A stretch of 64,000 nucleotides of DNA, taken from contig JAFXAA010000031.1 of NCBI GenBank assembly GCA_017522105.1, forward strand, positions 1-64,000. Reading direction: 5' to 3'. The DNA is from Bacteroidales bacterium (lineage in GTDB: Bacteria > Bacteroidota > Bacteroidia > Bacteroidales > P3). A program made the position numbers and the translations under genes. The notes beneath the pieces were generated by a model. That model was given only the letters and a program-made list of their open reading frames with translations, was not told the DNA's origin and ran no database searches. Below, in pieces: positions 19,829 through 27,070 of this stretch (its first letter is position 1; each line of letters starts with the position of its first letter).

Positions 19829-21565
19829 CTATGCCTTGTTTTCTATACAACATTCGTGCGGAATATAGCCGTCAGTCTCCAAAGCCCAGCGTGACGAAGC
19901 AGATCCCATAACCTCCGCGAAGCCAAGCTTCCTGTAGTGGTCGGCCACCATACCGTTCTTCGCCGTGGGCAAATACTCACCCACTATGCGCTTGTATCCA
20001 CGCTCCTTGGCGACGGCCACCATGGTGTTGAGCGTGAAGTCTTCCATACCGCGTTTCAGCACGCGGCAGCTCATCAGCCATGTCTCCACAAAGAGGCTCT
20101 CGGAATCTATCGGCTTCATGACCACCACGGCCACGAGCCCATTGTCGCCAAAGCGGTCTTCGAGGGTCAAGGCCAAGCACACCGTCTGCCCATCGGCAGC
20201 CAGAGCCGCCACGTCGGCTTCGGTGTAGCGCACCGTGCGCAGGTTGAACTGGTTGCTGCGCTGGCTCAACTGCGCCACTCGCGGCGTATTGAAGGGCGTG
20301 AAGCCGCTCACCGTAGCCTTCATGTCAAGCGAGCGCAGAAAATCAGCCTCACTGTCGAAACTCCTCGCCAGCGTCACACGCCGCGCCTCGGCCTGATACT
20401 GCCGTGTGCGCTCCGCGTCGGCACCGCTAAACGAAGCCGTCTCGAAGAGATTGAGCCCATACAAGTACTCGAGCCATTCCGCCGGGTCTTCAGGCATCTC
20501 CGGCACCTCTATGCCAGCTATGTTCTCCCTCACCATGGCACGCTCAAATGGATTGTCGTCGACAAACACCATACTGTCGAAGCCTATATTCAGCACCTTC
20601 TGTATGGCTCTTATGTTGTCCACCTTGGTCTCCCAGTTGGCCATGAAGACCGCTATATCGTCCAGCCGCAGCACCATGTCGGGGTGCTTCTCAAAGGGCT
20701 CACGGGCTTTGTCATCGTCATTCTTCGAACAGACACATATTATAATGCCTCTCTGGCGCAACTTCTTCACCCACATCTGGAACTCCGTATACGCCTTGCC
20801 TATGCCAAGTCCGTGACCGAGCTGCAATGCCGCCCAGCCATCGTCACCGACGACCCCGCCCCACAGCGTGTTGTCAAGGTCGAGTATCAGGCATTTCTTT
20901 ATGCTGCCACGCACGGCACAGATGATATCAAGCACTCTCGACGCCACAGCAGGCACAACGTCAACCGACAGCACCATCTCTGTGCTGGTGTACACGTTGG
21001 GGGCGAACATCATGTCGCGTCCCACTTTGTTCTGCAACGCCGCCACATCGCACACATATAGGTTCGGCATCCACTGCGCAAGGGTCATGAGGCCATAGTT
21101 GAGCTTCCTCACCTGCCACGTGAACGACGACGTCACCTTGTCGGCATAGCTGCCGAAGACCGCATCGTCAATCTCTGGATAGTTGAAGCATACAACCTTC
21201 TTGCCAGCCATCCGCGGGTTGCCGCACACGGCCTCGACGAAAGCCAGCCGTCCGTCGGCCAGCGCCTCTTGCCCGGCGGTGTCGAGCAGGCTGTGGTGCT
21301 CGCCGAGCTTATGGGTGCTCTGGAACAGCACCACATACTCGGCATCGAAGGCATAGAGCTCGCTTGCGGGGTCCAGCAGCTGCCTCTCCACCTGGCTGTA
21401 CTCGGCCTCGAAGAGGTCGATGTTCAAGCCACGCAACACCCCGGTGCCACGTATGGCCGTAGCCAACAGCTGGGTGGCGCTGTCACCCAACAGCGCCACC
21501 TTCACCGAAGGCAGCGCTGTGTTGTCCTGCTTGAGCAGGCGTTTCAGTTGCTTCAGGTCTGTCAT
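19829..21565 (-). CDS. FkbH-like HAD-family protein (acyl-ACP loading)
   Basis: The 578-residue protein has an N-terminal SGNH-like region (about residues 1-200), a HAD-IIIC domain with ILDLDNTLWGGVVGDDG (about 225-245; catalytic Asp pair) and FVDDNPFERAMV, then a GNAT-like C-terminal domain ending in MVADHYRKLGF. FkbH homologues take the glyceryl group from 1,3-bisphosphoglycerate, dephosphorylate it and load it on an ACP. The ACP gene is immediately downstream, which supports that reaction here, although the actual acyl unit cannot be read from the sequence. It starts 6 bp after the carboxyltransferase stop, so the five genes form one operon. Confidence 0.88.
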   Translation of the reverse strand: MTDLKQLKRLLKQDNTALPSVKVALLGDSATQLLATAIRGTGVLRGLNIDLFEAEYSQVERQLLDPASELYAFDAEYVVLFQSTHKLGEHHSLLDTAGQEALADGRLAFVEAVCGNPRMAGKKVVCFNYPEIDDAVFGSYADKVTSSFTWQVRKLNYGLMTLAQWMPNLYVCDVAALQNKVGRDMMFAPNVYTSTEMVLSVDVVPAVASRVLDIICAVRGSIKKCLILDLDNTLWGGVVGDDGWAALQLGHGLGIGKAYTEFQMWVKKLRQRGIIICVCSKNDDDKAREPFEKHPDMVLRLDDIAVFMANWETKVDNIRAIQKVLNIGFDSMVFVDDNPFERAMVRENIAGIEVPEMPEDPAEWLEYLYGLNLFETASFSGADAERTRQYQAEARRVTLARSFDSEADFLRSLDMKATVSGFTPFNTPRVAQLSQRSNQFNLRTVRYTEADVAALAADGQTVCLALTLEDRFGDNGLVAVVVMKPIDSESLFVETWLMSCRVLKRGMEDFTLNTMVAVAKERGYKRIVGEYLPTAKNGMVADHYRKLGFAEVMGSASSRWALETDGYIPHECCIENKA

Positions 21566-21571
21566 GTGGCT

Positions 21572-23341
21572 TTATTCCACCCAACCTATCACGTCGCCCT
21601 TCTTGACCATCTGGCCCTGCTTGATGCAGGTGTCCACCACCTTGCCACCCTTCAGGGCCACAACGGGGACAACGGCGTAGCTGGCCTCAATGTTGGCCAG
21701 CACAGCACCCTCCTTCACCTCGGTACCGGGGGCCGGGGCCGTACTCTTGTCGTCGAAGCGCACCTCCCACAGCATACGGCCTGTCGCCGTGGCCACCACC
21801 GGCGTGGCGCCGGGGTGCTTGGGGGTGATATAGTTGAGGGCCAAGCTCTCGGCGGTGGCGGGAGCCTTGGGGGCGTCCTTCTCGGCGCGCAGCTGCGCCA
21901 CCTCTTTGTTGAAGCGCTCCTTGGCAACACCGCTCTTATAGTCGCGATACTGGCGGTCGTGCATGGCCAGCTCGAAGAGCTCCTCGTCGTCCTCGCCGCG
22001 CTCCCAGCCGTTCTGCTCCATCTCCTTGATATACTCCGGCAGCGCATCGGGATAGGCATCCTGCGGTACTCCGGTGTAGAACTCCATACCCTGCTGCTTG
22101 GCGAGTTCCACAATCTCGGGGGCCAGCTGGCCTGGCAGCTTGCCGGCACGTCCCAGGATCATGCTCCACGAGTCCTTGTCTATCTGGCTGAAGCGCGGCT
22201 TACCCTGCGCCATGGCCAACAGGTTCATGACCGCTATGTTCTTGGTATACTGGCTGAAGGGGGTCACCAGCGGAGGGTAGCCCAGCATGGGCCAGATGTG
22301 CTCCACCTCCTGGAAGAGTTGCACCGTCAGCTCCTCGAAGCTCACCTCGGGCTTGCCGCTCTTCTTCAGAGCCATGTTGATGGCACCGTGCACACCGCGC
22401 AGGTCGCTCATCATGCTACCCATCATGCCGCCAGGCAGGCCGCAGCCCACCAGCAGCGAGGTGCTCACGCGGTTGCCGGGGTTGATGTAGAGGCCCAGGA
22501 AGTCGTCGATGAACTCCTGCGTCAGCTTGCGGGCCTCCATGTAGGCGTCCATGTTGATGTCCTTCACCATGAAGCCTGCGTCCTTGAGCATGGCCTGCAC
22601 GCTGATGACGTCGGGGTGCACCATGCCCCACGACAGGGGCTCCATGGCGCAGTCTATCACGTCGGCTCCCGCCTCGGCCACCATCAGGGTGCTGGCCATC
22701 GACAGGCCGGGACCCGTATGGCCGTGGTACTGCACCACGATATGCGAATACTTGGTCTTGATCTCCTTCACCAGACGGCCCAGCGTGGCGGGACGCCCCA
22801 CGCCGGCCATGTCCTTCAGGCATATCTCGTCGGCGCCAAACTCCACCAGCTTGTCCACGATGCCCATGTAGTACTCCACCGTGTGCACCGGCGAATGGGT
22901 GATGCTCAGGGCCGCCTGGCTGATCATGCCGGCTTCCTTGGCGTATTTCACAGAGAGCTCAAGGTTGCGCGGGTCGTTCAAGCCGCAGAACGAGCGCATG
23001 ATGTCAACACCCTGCGCCTTCTTCACCTTGGGCATCAGCCGGCGCACATCCTTCGGCACCCCATACATGCGCAGGCCGTTCAGCGCGCGCTCCAGCATGT
23101 GCGTCTGTATGCCGGCCTTGTTGAAGGCCTTGGTCCATGCACGCACCGCCTTGTTGGGGTTCTCGCCATACATGAGGTTCACCTGCTCAAAGGCGCCGCC
23201 GTTGGTCTCTATGCGGTCGAAGCACCCCATGTCGACTATCACCGGCGCAATACGCACCAACTGGTCCACTCGGGGCTGGTATTTTCCACTGCTCTGCCAC
23301 ATATCGCGGTACACCAGACTGAATTTTATCTCCTTTGCCAT
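21572..23341 (-). CDS. Oxaloacetate decarboxylase/pyruvate carboxylase-like carboxyltransferase, carrier domain lacking biotin Lys
   Basis: The 589-residue protein has the carboxyltransferase TIM barrel (about residues 1-290; LVYRDMWQS, CLKDMAGVG with the carbamylated Lys, and the metal site YHGHTGPG), the helical conserved carboxylase region (about 300-450), and a C-terminal biotinyl-type domain (about 515-589). The family decarboxylates oxaloacetate or carboxylates pyruvate through protein-bound biotin. Here the biotin motif EAMKM reads EASYA (E552-A553-S554-Y555), so the acceptor Lys is Tyr; the distance to the downstream GKV matches the normal domain, so it is a substitution, not a gap. 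The domain cannot carry biotin in the usual way. It may use a separate carrier protein, or the carrier may be vestigial. It is first in the operon with fkbH-like, ACP, MBOAT and SGNH genes. Confidence 0.88.
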   Translation of the reverse strand: MAKEIKFSLVYRDMWQSSGKYQPRVDQLVRIAPVIVDMGCFDRIETNGGAFEQVNLMYGENPNKAVRAWTKAFNKAGIQTHMLERALNGLRMYGVPKDVRRLMPKVKKAQGVDIMRSFCGLNDPRNLELSVKYAKEAGMISQAALSITHSPVHTVEYYMGIVDKLVEFGADEICLKDMAGVGRPATLGRLVKEIKTKYSHIVVQYHGHTGPGLSMASTLMVAEAGADVIDCAMEPLSWGMVHPDVISVQAMLKDAGFMVKDINMDAYMEARKLTQEFIDDFLGLYINPGNRVSTSLLVGCGLPGGMMGSMMSDLRGVHGAINMALKKSGKPEVSFEELTVQLFQEVEHIWPMLGYPPLVTPFSQYTKNIAVMNLLAMAQGKPRFSQIDKDSWSMILGRAGKLPGQLAPEIVELAKQQGMEFYTGVPQDAYPDALPEYIKEMEQNGWERGEDDEELFELAMHDRQYRDYKSGVAKERFNKEVAQLRAEKDAPKAPATAESLALNYITPKHPGATPVVATATGRMLWEVRFDDKSTAPAPGTEVKEGAVLANIEASYAVVPVVALKGGKVVDTCIKQGQMVKKGDVIGWVE

Positions 23342-23369
23342 ATCTAATTTGTTTAATATAAAAACATTA

Positions 23370-23392
23370 CCCCAAATTTACAATATTTGGGG
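23370..23392 (-). promoter_or_regulatory. 5'-leader hairpin of the carboxyltransferase operon
   Basis: CCCCAAAT and ATTTGGGG form an 8-bp perfect stem with a 7-base loop. It lies just downstream of the minus-strand -7 element and 28 bp before the start codon, so it would sit at the very 5' end of the mRNA and may stabilise it. Confidence 0.5.
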
Positions 23393-23397
23393 CAATG

Positions 23398-23405
23398 CAA
23401 ATATA
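23398..23405 (-). promoter_or_regulatory. -7 promoter element of the carboxyltransferase operon
   Basis: Read on the minus strand, TATATTTG matches TAnnTTTG and lies about 57 bp upstream of the ATG at 23341. No convincing -33 TTTG was found. Confidence 0.55.
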
Positions 23406-23506
23406 CAATTTTTTCCTTAAACGACAGTTTTTTTTCTGCGACACGCACGTTATCACCCACCACAGCAACCATAGATCCAGAACCCCGACGGTGTTGTCTT
23501 AATCGT

Positions 23507-23593
23507 CGCGTACCTACGGCACGCATGTTTTTTCCCGTCTCATATTCCAGCCGTTGAAACGGCTGGCTACCGTTGTCTGGCGCCTACGGCGCC
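23507..23593. repeat. 87-bp direct repeat, left copy
   Basis: This 87-bp segment recurs at 24479-24565 with one mismatch (C versus T at the seventh base). It contains the palindrome CCAGCCGTTGAAACGGCTGG (23547-23566) followed by CTGGCGCCTACGGCGCC. The two copies bracket the transposase gene and the repeat array. Confidence 0.92.
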
Positions 23594-23840
23594 ACTGCAT
23601 CGTCCTCCACACTCCATTTGTACGGCCACACAATGGCACCGACTCCCGGCTACCGTTGTCTGGCGCCCACGGCACCTCCGCACCGTCCTTCACATTCCAT
23701 TTGTACGGCCACACAATGACACCTACTTCCGGCTACCGTTGTCTGGCGCCTACGGCGCCGCCGCACCGTCCTACACTCCAATTGTACTGCCACAAATTAC
23801 ATCGACACCTGGCCACCGTTGTCTGGCGCCTACGGCGCCA
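23565..23840. repeat. REP-like tandem array, about 83-bp period
   Basis: Four copies of the core (ggcTACCGTTGTCTGGCGCC, followed by the hairpin-forming TACGGCGCC) start at 23565, 23648, 23731 and 23811, that is spacings of 83, 83 and 80 bp. Spacers also repeat (CCATTTGTACGGCCACACAA). The core hairpin GGCGCCTACGGCGCC is self-complementary. This gene-free stretch is fully explained as a transposase-associated repeat array. Confidence 0.88.
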
Positions 23841-23925
23841 CCGTACTTTCTGCACACACTTAATGTGCGGCCACCACACCCATCACACGGCCGCTCCCGG
23901 CACCAGAGGTGCCTGATTGCGGTAG

Positions 23926-23945
23926 CCAGCCGTTTCAACGGCTGG
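23926..23945. repeat. Inverted REP palindrome 3' of the transposase
   Basis: CCAGCCGTTTCAACGGCTGG lies in the opposite orientation to the copies at 23547 and 24519, judged by the flanking GGTAG versus CTACC. The transposase gene therefore sits between inverted REP units. Confidence 0.85.
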
Positions 23946-23968
23946 TAATCATGGCACACACATTCTTG

Positions 23969-23984
23969 CACCCCCTTGGGGGTG
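23969..23984. terminator. 16-bp perfect palindrome next to the transposase stop
   Basis: CACCCCCTTGGGGGTG lies 7 bp beyond the transposase stop codon on its 3' side. No U-tract follows in the direction of transcription, so it may be a REP component rather than a true terminator. Confidence 0.4.
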
Positions 23985-23991
23985 CGACATG

Positions 23992-24462
23992 CTACCCTTC
24001 GGCGGCGACAAAACCCTTCATCGCATATTCCGGGGCATACTCCAGACCCGCCTTGCGGAACATTTCTTCCACCTCCTCCCTGAATGTGACCTTCCTATGA
24101 TGCTCACGCTGTCTTTCAATGTATAACTTCACTGCAGGCAACAATGACCGGCTGTAAGAAAAAGCCGCGTAACCGGCCTGCCAGGCAAACGTCCCATGCA
24201 GGTAAGTATCGTTAATCCACTTCGAGCTCTGCCCCTTCAACTCTTTCACCAAGGCAGAAACACTCTCCGATGGATGCATACCCACGAGCAGATGCACATG
24301 GTCTGCTGTGCCGCCCAGGGCGATTAAATGGTGCTTGCGGTTGCGACATGCACCTGCAATATACGCGTACAGGCTGTCAACCCATTCGTCGGCAATCATC
24401 GCTTCGCGGTGCGATACCGCGAAGACGATATGCATATAAATCTGTGTATACGTGTTGGCCAT
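23992..24462 (-). CDS. REP-associated tyrosine transposase (RAYT, Y1/IS200-like)
   Basis: The 156-residue Y1-type HUH transposase has the HUH pair in DHVHLLV (H55, H57) and the nucleophilic Tyr in KLYIERQREHH (Y114). The start at 24462 (MANTYTQIYMHIVFAV) fits the family; an ATG at 24498 adds 12 residues encoded by repeat DNA. All catalytic residues are present, so it may be active. RAYTs process REP hairpins as single-stranded DNA. The surrounding REP palindromes, tandem array and flanking 87-bp direct repeats match such a locus. Confidence 0.9.
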   Translation of the reverse strand: MANTYTQIYMHIVFAVSHREAMIADEWVDSLYAYIAGACRNRKHHLIALGGTADHVHLLVGMHPSESVSALVKELKGQSSKWINDTYLHGTFAWQAGYAAFSYSRSLLPAVKLYIERQREHHRKVTFREEVEEMFRKAGLEYAPEYAMKGFVAAEG

Positions 24463-24478
24463 CGTGTTGTGTTTTTTT

Positions 24479-24565
24479 CGCGTATCTACGGCACGCATGT
24501 TTTTTCCCGTCTCATATTCCAGCCGTTGAAACGGCTGGCTACCGTTGTCTGGCGCCTACGGCGCC
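24479..24565. repeat. 87-bp direct repeat, right copy (overlaps EamA gene end)
   Basis: Second copy of the 23507-23593 repeat, with the palindrome at 24519-24538. Its last 27 bp are read as the final eight codons plus stop of the minus-strand EamA transporter gene. Confidence 0.92.
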
Positions 24566-25498
24566 GCCGCACTCCATCTCCCTGTCTGCCGGCGGCGCCG
24601 CTGCACGGCTCTTGTTGACGACCCACACGCCGGCGAAGACCAGCAGCGCCGCCAGCACCTTGGTCACCGTCAGGCGGTCCATCCCCGTCCAGATGGCCAC
24701 GGCGATGGCTATGATGGGCTGCAGGTAGCCGTACATGCTCACCAGCGTGGGCCTTATGCGCTTCTGCCCCACGGGCACGAGGTAGTAGGCCACGAAGGTG
24801 GAGAAGAATATCATGAACCCTATCTCCCACCACACAGACTGCGGCACCGCGCCGAAGTCGCTCTGCGGCAGGTGCGGCAGCGCAAAGGGCACCGACAGCA
24901 GGAACGACGCCAGGAACATCCACTTCATGCTCGTCACCACCGTGTAGCGCGCTATCAGCGGCCGGCAGGTGCCGAGGTAGAGGGCGAAGACTATGTAGTT
25001 GGCGAAGCAGTAGAGTATGCCCACGGGCTCCGTCTCCGACGCACCGCTGCCGCCGAAGGTGCTCTGCAGTATCAGCCACAGGATGCCGCCGAAGCTCAAG
25101 GCCACACCCAGGGCTTTCTTCCATGTGATGGGCTCCTTCAGGAAGATGGCCGCCACGAACATGGTGAATATCGGCGTCGTGGTGCTCATCACCGACAGGT
25201 CCACCGGCGTGGTGTGCGCTATGGCGTGGAGGAACGTCAGCTGCGGCAGGAAAAGACCCAGCATGCCGGCACCTGCCAGCCGCAGCAGGTCGCGCCACGG
25301 CATACGCTCACGCGGCCCGAAGAGCGACACCAGCCAGAACAGGCCGCCGGCCACCAGGCTCCGCATGGCGAACAGCACTATGGGCGCCAGACCACCGTCG
25401 GTGGCTATGTCGCGACACACCACCACGTTGATACCGAAAATCACATACGCCGCCGCGCACGCCAGATGCCCTATTGCAATATCTTTATTCCTACTCAT
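24539..25498 (-). CDS. EamA/DMT family transporter with repeat-derived C-terminus
   Basis: The 319-residue protein has about ten membrane helices in two EamA repeats; conserved features include VDLSVMSTTTPIFTMFVAAIFLKEPITW in the first half (read 25130-25215) and VSMYGYLQPIIAIAVAIW in the second. Such proteins export metabolites or amino acids; the substrate is unknown. The start at 25498 (MSRNKDIAIGHLA) is preferred over an ATG at 25516. The tail after VNKSRAAAPPADREMEC is GGAVGARQR and stop, encoded within the transposase-linked REP repeat. The original C-terminus was therefore replaced or extended by the repeat. Confidence 0.88.
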   Translation of the reverse strand: MSRNKDIAIGHLACAAAYVIFGINVVVCRDIATDGGLAPIVLFAMRSLVAGGLFWLVSLFGPRERMPWRDLLRLAGAGMLGLFLPQLTFLHAIAHTTPVDLSVMSTTTPIFTMFVAAIFLKEPITWKKALGVALSFGGILWLILQSTFGGSGASETEPVGILYCFANYIVFALYLGTCRPLIARYTVVTSMKWMFLASFLLSVPFALPHLPQSDFGAVPQSVWWEIGFMIFFSTFVAYYLVPVGQKRIRPTLVSMYGYLQPIIAIAVAIWTGMDRLTVTKVLAALLVFAGVWVVNKSRAAAPPADREMECGGAVGARQR

Positions 25499-25544
25499 AT
25501 TTTTTATAACGCCCATGCCGCCATTTTATTGTTTCCTCACACAA

Positions 25545-25579
25545 AACTCACAACTCCTAACTCATAACTCTTAACTCAC
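25545..25579. repeat. 7-bp tandem repeat (AACTCNN x5)
   Basis: Five consecutive 7-bp units (AACTCAC, AACTCCT, AACTCAT, AACTCTT, AACTCAC) lie in the spacer upstream of the EamA gene. Related 7-bp tracts occur at 27651, 41932, 46188 and 46933. Confidence 0.85.
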
Positions 25580-25694
25580 CCTCCCCTCTTCGGCCCCTCT
25601 TCGGCCCCTCTCCGGCATCCCTACGGCCCTCCTACGGTCTTCCACTGAAGAACGGCCGTAGGGACTCCGTAGGGGGGCCGTAGGGACTCCGTAC
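25580..25694. repeat. 11-bp-period palindromic intergenic repeat, copy 3
   Basis: A run of 11-bp units (CTCTTCGGCCC twice, CTCTCCGGCAT, CCCTACGGCCC, TCCTACGGTCT) is followed by their inverted counterparts (CCGTAGGGACT type) around a TTCCACTGAAGAAC centre. The central 36 bp are shared with copy 5 near 54.7 kb. It lies between the divergently transcribed EamA gene and the lipoprotein-manA unit. Confidence 0.85.
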
Positions 25695-25766
25695 GAAAAA
25701 GTGAGGGGAAAAGGTGCTTTTCATACTTTTTTACGCCTTCCGCTTGCGCCAATCAAAAATAATGTG

Positions 25767-25774
25767 TACCTTTG
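25767..25774 (+). promoter_or_regulatory. -7 element of the lipoprotein-manA unit
   Basis: TACCTTTG matches TAnnTTTG; a TTGC at about 25744 could act as a weak -33 element. The leader to the ATG at 25832 is about 50 bases. Confidence 0.6.
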
Positions 25775-25831
25775 CCATGTGGGTGAATTAGCATACAGGG
25801 GCACTATAGCACTGAAAAACAACAGATAACA

Positions 25832-26032
25832 ATGAAATACAGAGCAAAAAAAACATTGTCGTTGATGCTGATGGCCGCCATCGTGGCCATGAGCTGCGCC
25901 GCCCTCGGAGCCTGCCGCTCGGAGCAGACCATGTACGGCCGCAAGCAATCCAACAAAGGGGCTACGGTGAAGTCGAACATCAAAGTGAAGGGCAGCAACA
26001 AGGCCAACGGCCACACAACACGTTCCTACTGA
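25832..26032 (+). CDS. Small putative lipoprotein
   Basis: The 66-residue peptide starts with a signal sequence (MKYRAKKTLSLMLMAAIVAM) and a lipobox-like LGAC, so the mature form would be a lipidated peptide of about 39 residues beginning CRSEQTMYGRKQ. It is basic, with a Ser/Thr/Lys/Asn-rich tail ending HTTRSY. I do not recognise a named family, although short lipoproteins of this kind are common in Bacteroidales. Gly at position -2 of the lipobox is uncommon, so cleavage by signal peptidase II is probable but not certain. It has its own promoter and ends directly against the manA ATG with no spacer, which indicates translational coupling. Confidence 0.75.
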   Translation: MKYRAKKTLSLMLMAAIVAMSCAALGACRSEQTMYGRKQSNKGATVKSNIKVKGSNKANGHTTRSY

Positions 26033-27070
26033 ATGATCTATCCGCTGAAATTCCTGCCGCTCTACAAGAATGTCATCTGGGGCGGCAACCGACTGAAAGA
26101 CTATGGTTTCAACTACGACCCACTGCCCAACTGCGGCGAGTTGTGGGCCCTCTCGGCCGTTGAGGGGCACGAGAGTGTCATCGCCAACGGCTTCCTGGCC
26201 GACAACACGCTGAACGAGGCCATAGAGATATACATGGGCGAACTGGTGGGCGACAAGGTGTTCAACCGCTACGGCACCGAGTTCCCGCTGCTGATGAAGG
26301 TCATCGACGCAGCGCGCGACCTCTCCATACAGGTGCACCCCGACGACGCGCTGGCTATGCGGCGCGGCATGCCGTGGGGCAAGACGGAGATGTGGTACGT
26401 CATGCAGGCCAGCCAGGGCGCCAGGCTCATCAGCGGCTTCCGCCGCGACACCACGCCCGAAGAGTACACCGCAGCCCTTGGCGCAGGCCATCTCATGGAT
26501 TTGCTGCACAGCGAGCAGCCTGCCCCGGGCGACGTCTTCTTCATCCCCGCCGGCCGCGTCCACGCCCTCGGCGCCGGACTCATGGTGGCCGAGATACAGC
26601 AGACCTCGGACTGCACCTACCGCATCTACGACTACGACCGCGTAGACGCCGACGGCCGCAAACGGCAGCTGCACACCGCAGAGGCCATGGAGGCCATAGA
26701 CTTCGGCGGCGTCAGCGGGCACGCCAACACGCGCTACGACGCCCGCACCAACGAGACCACCACGGTGGCCCACTGCGAGCATTTCACCACCAACATTTTG
26801 CCGCTCGACACCCCCATGCGCAAGAACCTCGAAGCGGTGGACTGCTTCGTCGTCTACTTCTGCGTGCAGGGGCTGGCGGCGGTGAAGAGCATGGAGACCA
26901 TCGTGCCGCTGCACGCCGGCGAATGCTGCCTGGTGCCCGCGGCGGCCGACAGCGTGGAGCTCTTCCCCGAAGGCAAGGCTACATTCCTCGAGGTGACCAT
27001 AGACACCGACGGCTGGGACGACGCCCCGCGCGGGGCCGACTGGCTGGCGGACTACTCCCCGAACGCGTAA
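26033..27070 (+). CDS. manA: Mannose-6-phosphate isomerase, class I
   Basis: Interconverts fructose-6-phosphate and mannose-6-phosphate for mannose use and GDP-mannose synthesis. The 345-residue protein has the zinc-binding cupin residues of the class: IQVHPDD (His about 102), KTEMWYV (Glu about 119) and GRVHALG. The start directly abuts the small lipoprotein stop. The 3' end overlaps the convergent DUF4159 gene by 19 bp. Confidence 0.95.
   Translation: MIYPLKFLPLYKNVIWGGNRLKDYGFNYDPLPNCGELWALSAVEGHESVIANGFLADNTLNEAIEIYMGELVGDKVFNRYGTEFPLLMKVIDAARDLSIQVHPDDALAMRRGMPWGKTEMWYVMQASQGARLISGFRRDTTPEEYTAALGAGHLMDLLHSEQPAPGDVFFIPAGRVHALGAGLMVAEIQQTSDCTYRIYDYDRVDADGRKRQLHTAEAMEAIDFGGVSGHANTRYDARTNETTTVAHCEHFTTNILPLDTPMRKNLEAVDCFVVYFCVQGLAAVKSMETIVPLHAGECCLVPAAADSVELFPEGKATFLEVTIDTDGWDDAPRGADWLADYSPNA

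Noticed and set aside
21269-23347. 692-codon plus-strand frame opposite the FkbH-like and carboxyltransferase genes
   Set aside because: Shadow frame; composition dominated by His, Leu, Gly and Val, with no motif, while the minus strand encodes clear enzymes.
23565-23840. CRISPR-like spacing of repeats
   Set aside because: Four units with an 83-bp period, spacers themselves repeated, cores self-complementary, and no cas genes. The adjacent RAYT explains it as a REP array.
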